A DNA stretch of 64,000 nucleotides from JAOXRU01 sp965247735 (GTDB lineage: Bacteria > Bacteroidota > Bacteroidia > Flavobacteriales > Flavobacteriaceae), in contig CBDFHN010000002.1 in assembly GCA_965247735.1 (NCBI GenBank), positions 2,976,001 through 3,040,000 of the forward strand, written 5' to 3'. Position 1 is the stretch's first letter. Each line of letters starts with the position of its first letter. The translations under genes were made by a program, and so were the position numbers. This document shows positions 36,591 to 43,546 of this stretch, in pieces. Under the pieces are notes generated by a model. That model had not been told where the DNA came from and did no database searches. It was given only the letters and a program-made list of their open reading frames with translations.

Positions 36591-36740
36591 ATGAAAAATA
36601 CAATTTTAAATCTTGGAAAAGCTTTAAACAGAAGTGAACAACAGACTATTAATGGCGGTGGAGCTTGCTATTGCAATGGGGAATATATGGGGAATAACCT
36701 TTCAGTTCGCCTATGCTGGTTAATGTGTCATCCTGTTTAA
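36591..36740 (+). CDS. double-glycine peptide precursor 2 (four Cys)
   Basis: 49 residues: the 23-residue leader (MKNTILNLGK ... TINGG) plus a 26-residue core with CYC near its start, LCWLM and a final MCHPV (four cysteines). The core resembles precursor 1 at most positions, and the downstream degenerate gene also has a counterpart after precursor 1, so the pair [precursor + degenerate precursor] has been duplicated. Too short to be seen by usual ORF cutoffs. Confidence 0.87.
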   Translation: MKNTILNLGKALNRSEQQTINGGGACYCNGEYMGNNLSVRLCWLMCHPV

Positions 36741-36742
36741 TT

Positions 36743-36876
36743 GTCACTAAAAAATTAATCTTAGTAATCCTATTAAATAAAAGTAGCAACAAGTAATTAA
36801 TGGAGGTGGTCCTTCAGAATGTTATGACAATAGCAAATGTTCTAACGGTGATTGGTGCTCAGCTAAATGGATGTAA
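36743..36876 (+). pseudogene. degenerate precursor, truncated relative
   Basis: The frame QQVINGGGPSECYDNSKC, NGDWCSAKWM stops early at 36876, keeping three of the six cysteines of the relative at 36339-36510. Its leader lacks a start codon and is broken in the same places as in that copy, so the damage predates the duplication. The following 100 bases up to 36982 hold nothing further I can support. Confidence 0.65.
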
Positions 36877-36982
36877 AATACTTCCTGATCCAAATGACTA
36901 ACAATGTCTTTTTTCGGGAGTCAAATTAGTGTAAGAACCTTGTAAATTCCAGAGATTACTATCAATGGGGAGGATAATATTT

Positions 36983-37918
36983 ATGAATTATAACTTAATT
37001 ACAAACCAAAGAAGGAAATACTTCCTTCTTTGGTCAATTAGTAGTACGCTATTGACTACAATAAATTGCTACAGCCAAAACTCAATTCAAAAAAAATATT
37101 ATGATTTTTCTCAAAAAACAAAAAAGAAAGTCTCTAAAGCACATATAACCTTATTTGGTTATCAAAATAAGGTTGTCATAAGTGACTCACTAGGTCTTTT
37201 TAACATAAAAAAGACTTGGCTAAAAAATACAGATTCCATTAAAATTTCTGCTCTAGGTTATCAAACACTAACTTTATATGACTTAAAAGAAACCACTTAC
37301 TATTTAGAAGAGCATATTGAGCTCTTAGATGAAGTTATCTTGTCAACTACCAAAAAAAAGTACAGCAACACAACCTCTTTGTTCAACAAGCTTAACAAAC
37401 GTGCTACTAATTTAATATGGAACGGTATTTCTGCTGTTTATATTCCCCAAAGCAAAAAAAATAAAAAAATAAAAAACTTATTATATCGTGTCGTAGATTT
37501 TAGAGGTGTTCGCGGTATACAATATTTACCCTTTAAGGCCAATATTTATAGTGTTGATCCTAAAACAGGGCTTCCAGGTAAACCAATCTTAAATGATATT
37601 ATAACAAAGAAAAAATATGGGCAAAAGTGGGCAAAAGTTCCAATAGTGAGTTATAATATTACTATTCCAAAGGAAGGAATATTTGTAATTCTTAAAGTTT
37701 TAGATCAATCGGAATATGAATTGGATTTTTTACAATCCGATATTGGTATTATTGAAGCTGTTCCTGCACTTCTTTATCATAAATACGATCCCAATTATAT
37801 CAGAAAATCTTATAGATATACTAATTATACATATTACAAAAATGAAGGTTATAAAATATATCCAAAAAAAGCATGGAGATTACAGCATCGGCATTATTTA
37901 ATTGATGTTGATTACTAA
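36983..37918 (+). CDS. CarboxypepD_reg-like exported protein
   Basis: 311 residues from MNYNLITNQ; an ATG 18 bases earlier is in frame but gives a poorer start. An N-terminal hydrophobic stretch (FLLWSISSTLLTTINCYSQ) is a signal peptide ending in a SPase site. Residues about 30-115 have the CarboxypepD_reg (carboxypeptidase regulatory-like) pattern KAHITLFGYQNKVVISDSLGLFNIKKTW ... SALGYQTLTL. The remainder is unassigned. It stands between precursors 2 and 3 and is probably periplasmic or outer-membrane. Its job in the locus is unknown. Confidence 0.75.
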   Translation: MNYNLITNQRRKYFLLWSISSTLLTTINCYSQNSIQKKYYDFSQKTKKKVSKAHITLFGYQNKVVISDSLGLFNIKKTWLKNTDSIKISALGYQTLTLYDLKETTYYLEEHIELLDEVILSTTKKKYSNTTSLFNKLNKRATNLIWNGISAVYIPQSKKNKKIKNLLYRVVDFRGVRGIQYLPFKANIYSVDPKTGLPGKPILNDIITKKKYGQKWAKVPIVSYNITIPKEGIFVILKVLDQSEYELDFLQSDIGIIEAVPALLYHKYDPNYIRKSYRYTNYTYYKNEGYKIYPKKAWRLQHRHYLIDVDY

Positions 37919-37922
37919 TAAA

Positions 37923-37971
37923 ATTCTCGCAAAGAATAGACACATATGGTGAGTGTCTCTAAATGTTCACC
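37923..37971 (+). promoter_or_regulatory. pseudoknot leader element 3
   Basis: Hairpin ATTCT-CGCAA-AGAAT (37923-37937); helix 1 AGACAC (37938-37943) with GTGTCT (37953-37958); helix 2 GGTGA (37948-37952) with TCACC (37967-37971). 27 bases before the ATG. Confidence 0.75.
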
Positions 37972-37998
37972 TCATATATTATTTTAAAACTTTTGATT

Positions 37999-38163
37999 AT
38001 GAAAAACACAATTTTAAATCTTGGTAAAACACTAAGTAAACAGCAGCAGCAAACTATTAATGGAGGGTTTGTTCATTTTTGTCAGCCAGGAAATCATACT
38101 TTTTGTATTGAAATTGGCGATGACTATTGTGATGAACAAGGTGTCTGTAGATTAAACCCCTAA
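37999..38163 (+). CDS. double-glycine peptide precursor 3 (four Cys)
   Basis: 54 residues: a 23-residue leader (MKNTILNLGK ... TINGG) and a 31-residue core with HFCQPG, FCIE, YCDE and VCRL (four cysteines spaced 7, 7 and 5 residues apart). An upstream ATG would add twelve hydrophobic residues and lies within the leader element; it was rejected in favour of the start shared with the other precursors. The core is unlike the others. Confidence 0.88.
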   Translation: MKNTILNLGKTLSKQQQQTINGGFVHFCQPGNHTFCIEIGDDYCDEQGVCRLNP

Positions 38164-38221
38164 TTCATTTAAAATCAAGTTCAAACTTAATTTTAAAGCA
38201 TACGCTTTTCATGCTAAGAAT

Positions 38222-38256
38222 AGACACAAACTGTGAGTGTCTTTAATTTTTCACAG
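38222..38256 (+). promoter_or_regulatory. pseudoknot leader element 4
   Basis: Helix 1 AGACAC (38222-38227) with GTGTCT (38237-38242); helix 2 CTGTGA (38231-38236) with TCACAG (38251-38256). A weak hairpin TTTT-CATGCT-AAGA stands before it. 24 bases before the ATG. Confidence 0.75.
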
Positions 38257-38280
38257 CTAAAATCTCAAAATACTTTAATT

Positions 38281-38457
38281 ATGAAAAAATCAATTTTAAA
38301 TCTTGGAAAAGCTTTAAACAGAAGTGAACAACAGACTATTAATGGAGGCAATAGTTGCTACTATAAAAGTGACTGTGGTCCAGATCAAGCATGTACCTCA
38401 TATTATTCTGGTGGCAACCTTTTTGTTGGAGAATGTGTTTGGTTAACCGAATTATAA
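38281..38457 (+). CDS. double-glycine peptide precursor 4 (four Cys)
   Basis: 58 residues: a 23-residue leader (MKKSILNLGK ... TINGG) and a 35-residue core NSCYYKSDCGPDQAC ... GECVW. The four cysteines follow C-x5-C-x5-C-x13-C; the SDCGPDQAC segment recalls small disulfide-rich folds. The ABC exporter gene begins 81 bases later after a strong terminator-like hairpin. The leader is nearly the same as that of precursors 1 and 2. Confidence 0.88.
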   Translation: MKKSILNLGKALNRSEQQTINGGNSCYYKSDCGPDQACTSYYSGGNLFVGECVWLTEL

Positions 38458-38464
38458 TAAATAT

Positions 38465-38498
38465 GGTGCTCATTTATAAGTGAGCACCTATTTATTTT
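38465..38498 (+). terminator. terminator after precursor 4
   Basis: GGTGCTCA and TGAGCACC form a perfect 8-bp stem around an 8-base loop and are followed by TATTTATTTT. It separates the peptide gene from the exporter gene. Confidence 0.75.
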
Positions 38499-38538
38499 CT
38501 ATTAAAAAATCCTATTTTTAGTACCTATAAAACAATAC

Positions 38539-40737
38539 ATGTCAAAATTCCCGAATTATAAACAAACAGAAGCCAAAGATTGTGGCCCTACTTGTATCAA
38601 AATTATCTCCAAACACTATGGGAAAATCATCAATACCCAACAGTTACGTACCATAAGTGAAACCACAAGAGAAGGAAGTAGTTTACTAGGACTTAGTGAT
38701 GCTGTAGAAGCTATGGGTTTTAAATCTTTAGGCGTAAAAATGGCCTTTGAAAAACTCCTAGAAGCCCCATTACCCTGTATTGTACACTGGAATAAGAACC
38801 ACTATGTAGTGGTTTATAAAATAAAAAAGAAAGGGGATACCGCTGAAATTTTTATTTCTGACCCTGCTCATGGATTAATATCTTATACTAAAGAGGAATT
38901 TATAAAATTTTGGATTGGAAATAATGCAGATGAAACTACAGAAGAAGGTATTGCTTTATTAATAGAGCCTACACCAAAATTTTACCAGTCAGAATTTGAT
39001 GAAGATGAAAAATTTGGTTTCAGGTTCATTTTTAAATACCTTTTTAAGTACAAAAAATTTATAGTCCAACTCATCATTGGATTACTCGCAGGTAGTTTAT
39101 TGCAACTTATCCTGCCTTTCTTGACCCAAAGTGTTGTTGACGTAGGAATAAAGAATCAAGACCTTAATTTTATATACCTCATCCTATTTGCACAACTATT
39201 TTTATTCATAGGAAAAGCAGCTTTAGAAATCATACGGAGTTGGATTCTATTGCACCTTAGTACTCGTATTAATATCTCCTTAATTTCAGATTTCTTTATC
39301 AAATTAATGAAACTGCCCATCTCTTATTTTGATGTTAGAATGACAGGAGATCTTTTGCAACGTATCAACGATCATAAACGAATTGAAAGAATACTAACCA
39401 CCTCATCACTAACCGTTCTTTTCTCATTATTTAACTTAGTTATTTTCAGTCTAGTACTTGGGTATTACAGTCTAGAAATTTTTGGTGTATTTGTGCTCGG
39501 AAGTCTGATGTATTTTGGATGGGTACTTTTCTTCTTTAAAAAACGAAAAGAGCTAGATTACAAACGTTTTTCTCAGGTAAGTCAAGAGCAAAGTAAAGTC
39601 ATAGAGCTTATCAATGGAATGCAAGAAATAAAGCTTCATAATGCTGAAAGACGAATGCGTTGGAACTGGGAATATGTACAAGCAAGGCTTTTTAAAGTTG
39701 CTACCAAAAGTTTAGCATTGGAACAAACGCAAAGTGTGGGTTCTAATTTTATAAACGAACTTAAAAACATGTTTATTACCATACTCTCTGCCAAATTAGT
39801 TATTGATGGAAGTATTACTTTAGGAATGATGATGGCCATAAGTTATATTGTTGGGCAACTAAACGGTCCTATAACACAGCTTATTAATTTTATGAGGGAT
39901 GTTCAAGATGCACAAATATCGCTAGATCGTCTTGGTGAAATTCATAATATGGAAGATGAAGAAAAACCAGGCGATGAAAAAGTACATGATATTCCTGCTG
40001 ATGCTACTATTGCACTCCGCAATGTTTCTTTTAGATATGTAGGGGGGCTAGATCCTGTATTAAAAGACTTGTCTCTAGAAATCCCCGCCAATAAAACAAC
40101 GGCAATTGTTGGTGTAAGTGGTAGTGGAAAAACCACATTAATGAAATTATTACTTGGCTTCTATCAGGTTGATAAAGGTGAAATTATGATCAATAACTAT
40201 AACCTTAAAAACATCTCCCAAAAATCATGGAGACATCATATCGGAGTTGTCATGCAAGAAGGTTATATTTTTAATGATACTATAGCTAAAAATATCGCTG
40301 TTGGGGAAGATTATGTAGACAAAGAAAAACTGGCTCATGCCATTGATGTTGCTAATATTTCTGATTATATAGACAATCTTCCTTTGGGTTATAATACCAA
40401 GATAGGTTCTGAAGGTTCTGGACTAAGTACTGGACAAAAACAACGGCTTCTTATTGCTAGATCTGTGTATAAAAACCCTAAGTTTTTGTTTTTTGACGAA
40501 GCTACATCTGCATTAGATGCCAATAATGAAAAAGTAATTATGGAAAAACTAAACACCTTTTTTGCGGATAAAACTGCTGTTGTTATTGCACATCGTTTAA
40601 GTACTGTGAAAAATGCACATCAAATTGTAGTATTAGACAAAGGGAAAATTATAGAAAAAGGAACACATAAAGAGCTTGTTGCTTTAAAAGGAAGCTACCA
40701 TCATTTGGTGAAAAATCAATTGGATTTAGGGAAATAA
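38539..40737 (+). CDS. C39 peptidase-containing ABC exporter (peptide secretion)
   Basis: 732 residues. The N-terminal C39 peptidase (1-140) has an intact site: Q9, C15 in KDCGPTC, H88 in KNHYVVV, D108 in SDPAHG. Membrane helices follow (about 170-450), then the ATPase with Walker A GVSGSGKTT, signature LSTGQKQR, Walker B FLFFDEATSALDA and the switch His in IAHRLS. Such exporters cut double-glycine leaders and secrete the core in one step, which fits the seven GG-type precursors around it. It is the central secretion gene of the locus. Confidence 0.95.
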   Translation: MSKFPNYKQTEAKDCGPTCIKIISKHYGKIINTQQLRTISETTREGSSLLGLSDAVEAMGFKSLGVKMAFEKLLEAPLPCIVHWNKNHYVVVYKIKKKGDTAEIFISDPAHGLISYTKEEFIKFWIGNNADETTEEGIALLIEPTPKFYQSEFDEDEKFGFRFIFKYLFKYKKFIVQLIIGLLAGSLLQLILPFLTQSVVDVGIKNQDLNFIYLILFAQLFLFIGKAALEIIRSWILLHLSTRINISLISDFFIKLMKLPISYFDVRMTGDLLQRINDHKRIERILTTSSLTVLFSLFNLVIFSLVLGYYSLEIFGVFVLGSLMYFGWVLFFFKKRKELDYKRFSQVSQEQSKVIELINGMQEIKLHNAERRMRWNWEYVQARLFKVATKSLALEQTQSVGSNFINELKNMFITILSAKLVIDGSITLGMMMAISYIVGQLNGPITQLINFMRDVQDAQISLDRLGEIHNMEDEEKPGDEKVHDIPADATIALRNVSFRYVGGLDPVLKDLSLEIPANKTTAIVGVSGSGKTTLMKLLLGFYQVDKGEIMINNYNLKNISQKSWRHHIGVVMQEGYIFNDTIAKNIAVGEDYVDKEKLAHAIDVANISDYIDNLPLGYNTKIGSEGSGLSTGQKQRLLIARSVYKNPKFLFFDEATSALDANNEKVIMEKLNTFFADKTAVVIAHRLSTVKNAHQIVVLDKGKIIEKGTHKELVALKGSYHHLVKNQLDLGK

Positions 40738-40795
40738 AAAACTTAAAACAGAACATACTTTTCAGAGCATTATGTTCATGAGAGGTTGTAAAAAT

Positions 40796-40847
40796 ATTCT
40801 TTCGCGAGAAATAGACATAAACCTTGAATGTCTCTAAATGATCAAGG
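40796..40847 (+). promoter_or_regulatory. pseudoknot leader element 5 (compensated helix)
   Basis: Hairpin TTCT-TTCGCG-AGAA, then helix 1 AGACAT (40813-40818) with ATGTCT (40828-40833): both strands of one base pair differ from the other copies and still match. Helix 2 CCTTGA (40822-40827) with TCAAGG (40842-40847). 27 bases before the ATG. Confidence 0.78.
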
Positions 40848-40874
40848 GTTTGTAAAACATAAATAATTTTAATC

Positions 40875-41018
40875 ATGAAAAATGCAATTTTAAACCTTGG
40901 GAAAACCCTAAACAAAGTGGAACAACAGCAGATTAATGGAGGTAGAGCTCCTGAATGTTGTATTGATTGGGATCCAATTGAACGTCATTGTTATAGATGG
41001 CAAAGAAACTGTCGTTAA
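40875..41018 (+). CDS. double-glycine peptide precursor 5 (four Cys)
   Basis: 47 residues: leader MKNAILNLGK ... QINGG plus the short 24-residue core RAPECCIDWDPIERHCYRWQ.. ending NCR (four cysteines, two adjacent). The shortest core, rich in Arg and aromatic residues. It lies between the exporter gene and precursor 6. Its DNA runs close to precursor 6 in the leader (KTLNKVEQQQ). Confidence 0.88.
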   Translation: MKNAILNLGKTLNKVEQQQINGGRAPECCIDWDPIERHCYRWQRNCR

Positions 41019-41021
41019 TAT

Positions 41022-41072
41022 CTTCTTTCGTGAGAAGTAGACACAAATCTTGAGTGTCTCTAAATGATCAGG
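41022..41072 (+). promoter_or_regulatory. pseudoknot leader element 6
   Basis: Hairpin CTTCT-TTCGTG-AGAAG (closing pair changed from A-T to C-G and still matched); helix 1 AGACAC (41039-41044) with GTGTCT (41054-41059); helix 2 CTTGA (41049-41053) with TCAGG (41068-41072, one G-U pair). 29 bases before the ATG. Confidence 0.75.
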
Positions 41073-41101
41073 CGTTTAATAAAACATAAACAATTTTAAT
41101 T

Positions 41102-41275
41102 ATGAAAAATGCAATTTTAAGCCTTGGGAAAACATTAAATAAGGTAGAACAACAACAGATTAATGGTGGACGATTTATCAACTGTTATAATAATCCAATT
41201 TGTCCTCCTTATAATGAAATATCTTGTATCGTTATCGCTGGTACTTGCCATTATTATCCTGGAGAAGGGGTTTAA
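41102..41275 (+). CDS. double-glycine peptide precursor 6 (four Cys)
   Basis: 57 residues: leader MKNAILSLGK ... QQINGG and a 34-residue core RFINCYNNPICPPYNE, ISCIVIAGTCHYY and a PGEGV tail (four cysteines). A strong hairpin with a short T-stretch follows, then the HlyD gene begins 58 bases after the stop. It shares the leader variant of precursor 5. Confidence 0.88.
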   Translation: MKNAILSLGKTLNKVEQQQINGGRFINCYNNPICPPYNEISCIVIAGTCHYYPGEGV

Positions 41276-41283
41276 TTATTCAT

Positions 41284-41314
41284 GGTGCTCGTAACCACGA
41301 GCACCAACTTTTAC
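41284..41314 (+). terminator. terminator after precursor 6
   Basis: GGTGCTCGT and ACGAGCACC form a perfect 9-bp stem with a 4-base loop, followed by AACTTTT. It has the same GGTGCTC core as the one after precursor 4. Confidence 0.7.
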
Positions 41315-41333
41315 TATAAAAAAGCACCAATAA

Positions 41334-42626
41334 ATGCCACAAAACAATCAAGACATAGCAATCCGAAGTGAGGAAGTACAAGAAATATTAAGTTTTGTTC
41401 CCAATTGGATGATTCGTTGGGGAAATACACTACTCTTTCTCTTAATTATCATGCTGTTATTTATTACTTGGTTTGTAAAATATCCAGATGTGATTACTAC
41501 CGAGGTTATGGTTACCACAAGTTTTCCGCCAGAAAAACTCTATGCAAAATCTACAGGACAATTTGAAATTTTCTTATTAGAAGATGGCAATACGGTAGCC
41601 GAAAACCAACCCATAGCTGTTATTGAAAATAGTGCTTATTATAAAGATGTGTTACTCTTAAAAAGTATTATTGATACCTTAGCAATAAATCATACCAATT
41701 TTAAGTTTCCCCTTGAAGATTTACCTCCATTAATTCTAGGAGACATTGCCAGTAGTTTTGCCGACTTTGAAACCAACTATTCAGAATACACATTAAACAA
41801 CCAGCTAACGCCTTTTAAATCAGAATCTTTTGCCAATAGCTTATCTGTTGTAGAGGCCAAAGGTAGATTACAAATACTCTATTCGCAACGGGAATTAAAC
41901 TTAAAAGAACTGGGTTTTAATGAAAAAGATTTAGCTCGACAAAAACAATTGTTTGACAAAGGTGTGATTTCTGCTAATGAATACGATCAAAAGCAACTAG
42001 AATACCTACAAGCGAAACGTGCATACAAAAGTTTAGGTGCTTCCATTTCTCAAATGCGTGAATTGATCTCTAACTCTAAAAAAAACCTTGAAGGTACTTC
42101 TATAAAAAAGACACAAAACGACACGCGTTTGCTTAAAAAAGCATTACAGTCTTATTATCAATTGAAAAAAGCAATTAAAGACTGGGAAAAACAATTTGTT
42201 TTAAAATCTTCTATTAATGGAACCATCTCCTATTTGTCCTATTGGAATAAGAATCAGACTGTAAACATTGGAGATTTAGTCTTTACAATTATCCCTTCAA
42301 AAAACTCCTCCTATATTGGGAAAATTAAAGCTCCTGCTGCCAATTCTGGGAAAATTAAAAAGGGACAAAAAGTACAGATAAAGTTAATTAATTATCCAGC
42401 TGATGAATTTGGAGAACTTAATGGAACCATAAAATCCATCTCCCTAATTCCTGATGCAGAAGGCAATTATCTAATTGATGTAGTGTTACCTCAAGATTTG
42501 GTAACCACCTATAATAAAACTATAGATTTTAAACAAGAAATGAAAGGAAGTGCAGCAATAATTACAGAAGATTTACGGCTTATAGAACGGTTCTTTTATC
42601 AACTTAAAAATGTATTGAATTCCTAA
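41334..42626 (+). CDS. HlyD-family membrane fusion protein
   Basis: 430 residues. A short cytoplasmic N-terminus, one membrane helix (about 23-47; MIRWGNTLLFLLIIMLLFITWFV), then a periplasmic lipoyl half (AKSTGQFEIFLLEDGNTVAENQPIAVIE), a long helical hairpin (about 165-270) and the second lipoyl/barrel part (FVLKSSINGTISYL ... VNIGDLVFTIIPS). This is the adaptor of the C39-ABC exporter and should join it to an outer-membrane channel. No TolC-like gene is in the window, so the channel must come from elsewhere. Confidence 0.93.
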   Translation: MPQNNQDIAIRSEEVQEILSFVPNWMIRWGNTLLFLLIIMLLFITWFVKYPDVITTEVMVTTSFPPEKLYAKSTGQFEIFLLEDGNTVAENQPIAVIENSAYYKDVLLLKSIIDTLAINHTNFKFPLEDLPPLILGDIASSFADFETNYSEYTLNNQLTPFKSESFANSLSVVEAKGRLQILYSQRELNLKELGFNEKDLARQKQLFDKGVISANEYDQKQLEYLQAKRAYKSLGASISQMRELISNSKKNLEGTSIKKTQNDTRLLKKALQSYYQLKKAIKDWEKQFVLKSSINGTISYLSYWNKNQTVNIGDLVFTIIPSKNSSYIGKIKAPAANSGKIKKGQKVQIKLINYPADEFGELNGTIKSISLIPDAEGNYLIDVVLPQDLVTTYNKTIDFKQEMKGSAAIITEDLRLIERFFYQLKNVLNS

Positions 42627-42643
42627 TTGGAACTCTAAAAAAT

Positions 42644-42695
42644 ATTCTCTCGCGAAGAATAGACACAAACCTTGAGTGTCTCTAAATGATCAAGG
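42644..42695 (+). promoter_or_regulatory. pseudoknot leader element 7
   Basis: Hairpin ATTCT-CTCGCGA-AGAAT (42644-42660); helix 1 AGACAC (42661-42666) with GTGTCT (42676-42681); helix 2 CCTTGA (42670-42675) with TCAAGG (42690-42695). 26 bases before the ATG. Confidence 0.78.
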
Positions 42696-42721
42696 ATTTA
42701 GATAAATTTAATTTTTTAATT

Positions 42722-42898
42722 ATGAAAAAATCAATTTTAAATCTTGGAGAAAAGCTTAACAAAACTCAACAACTTCAAATTAATGGAGGACATGTAGCTG
42801 CGTGTGATCCTGGATCTACAACATGGAGTTCTGAATTTGAGTGCAACCAAAACACTTTCATACGCTGTAGTGTTGGAGGGTTTTGTATAGAATCATAA
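42722..42898 (+). CDS. double-glycine peptide precursor 7 (four Cys)
   Basis: 58 residues: leader MKKSILNLGEK ... LQINGG and a 35-residue core HVAACDPGSTTW, EFECNQNTFIRC, GGFCIES (four cysteines). An earlier ATG twelve residues upstream lies in the leader element and was rejected. It is the last gene of the locus; a strong terminator follows at 42936. Confidence 0.88.
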   Translation: MKKSILNLGEKLNKTQQLQINGGHVAACDPGSTTWSSEFECNQNTFIRCSVGGFCIES

Positions 42899-42935
42899 TT
42901 TAGGATCATCATTGTACAAATTCTATTAAAACTGT

Positions 42936-42976
42936 AAATCTAATGCTCGTAATTAATTTTTACGAGCATCAGATTT
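42936..42976. terminator. bidirectional terminator at the end of the peptide locus
   Basis: AAATCTAATGCTCGTA and TACGAGCATCAGATTT form a long stem with one bulged/mismatched position and a loop of about 9 bases. It serves both precursor 7 (plus) and the oxidase-like gene (minus), whose stop at 42940 lies within it. Confidence 0.8.
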
Positions 42977-43479
42977 ATTCCCTTATTATCATTATAAAAT
43001 CTACTAGTCATTTTACCAATATCAACACTTTCTGCCTTGGTAAAAGCAAGTTCCCGTACATAATGCATATCTCCCCATAAGTATTGATGTCCTTTTAGGC
43101 GTTTTGTTGTTCTCATTCTACGTTTTAATGCATGAATCTCTTTTGGAGTTGCTTCTCTACGTTCTCCAAAAACACCGTATAATCTAACTGCCGGATAGCT
43201 AGAAAACTTAACGTTGAATAATGATTTTACCCAAAACAATTTGCTACTATTAACTCCCAACACACAAATATTTTTATTTTTTTTGGCATTAGATGGAAGC
43301 TTTGTTGTAAATTTTTCAAAATAAAACCCTGTCTGGTCATTGTTTAAAAAAAAGGTGCCAATTGGTGTTACTGTTGGTTCGTTTTGTGAATTTACAGAAG
43401 CTATACTTACATGTAAGCTGCTTTGAAAACTCTTAGAAAAATGTATTCGAATTGCTTTCCAATTATCAATTAGTTCCAT
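42940..43479 (-). CDS. pyridoxamine 5'-phosphate oxidase-like protein
   Basis: 179 residues of the PNPOx-like split-barrel type: SSLHVSIASVNSQNEPTVTPIGTFFLN, then ICVLGVNSSKLFWVKSLF and a GERREATPKEIHALKRRM helix. These proteins bind FMN or F420 and reduce small molecules; the substrate is unknown. It ends inside the terminator of the peptide locus and runs the other way, so it is likely unrelated to it. The Crp/Fnr gene starts further upstream on the same strand. Confidence 0.85.
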   Translation of the reverse strand: MELIDNWKAIRIHFSKSFQSSLHVSIASVNSQNEPTVTPIGTFFLNNDQTGFYFEKFTTKLPSNAKKNKNICVLGVNSSKLFWVKSLFNVKFSSYPAVRLYGVFGERREATPKEIHALKRRMRTTKRLKGHQYLWGDMHYVRELAFTKAESVDIGKMTSRFYNDNKGINLMLVKINYEH

Positions 43480-43546
43480 ACGCTTGGTTTTTTACAAAAG
43501 TCTATCATTAGGTACAAAAAACCTTTGATATAAATCAAAATATAAT

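Noticed and set aside
36056..42695. The AGACAC ... GTGTCT repeats as plain DNA operators
   Set aside because: A simple palindrome would explain helix 1 but not the second, interlocked set of arms that also co-vary with G-U pairs, nor the fixed 23-29 base distance to the start codons. RNA fits better, although protein binding to DNA is not excluded by sequence alone.
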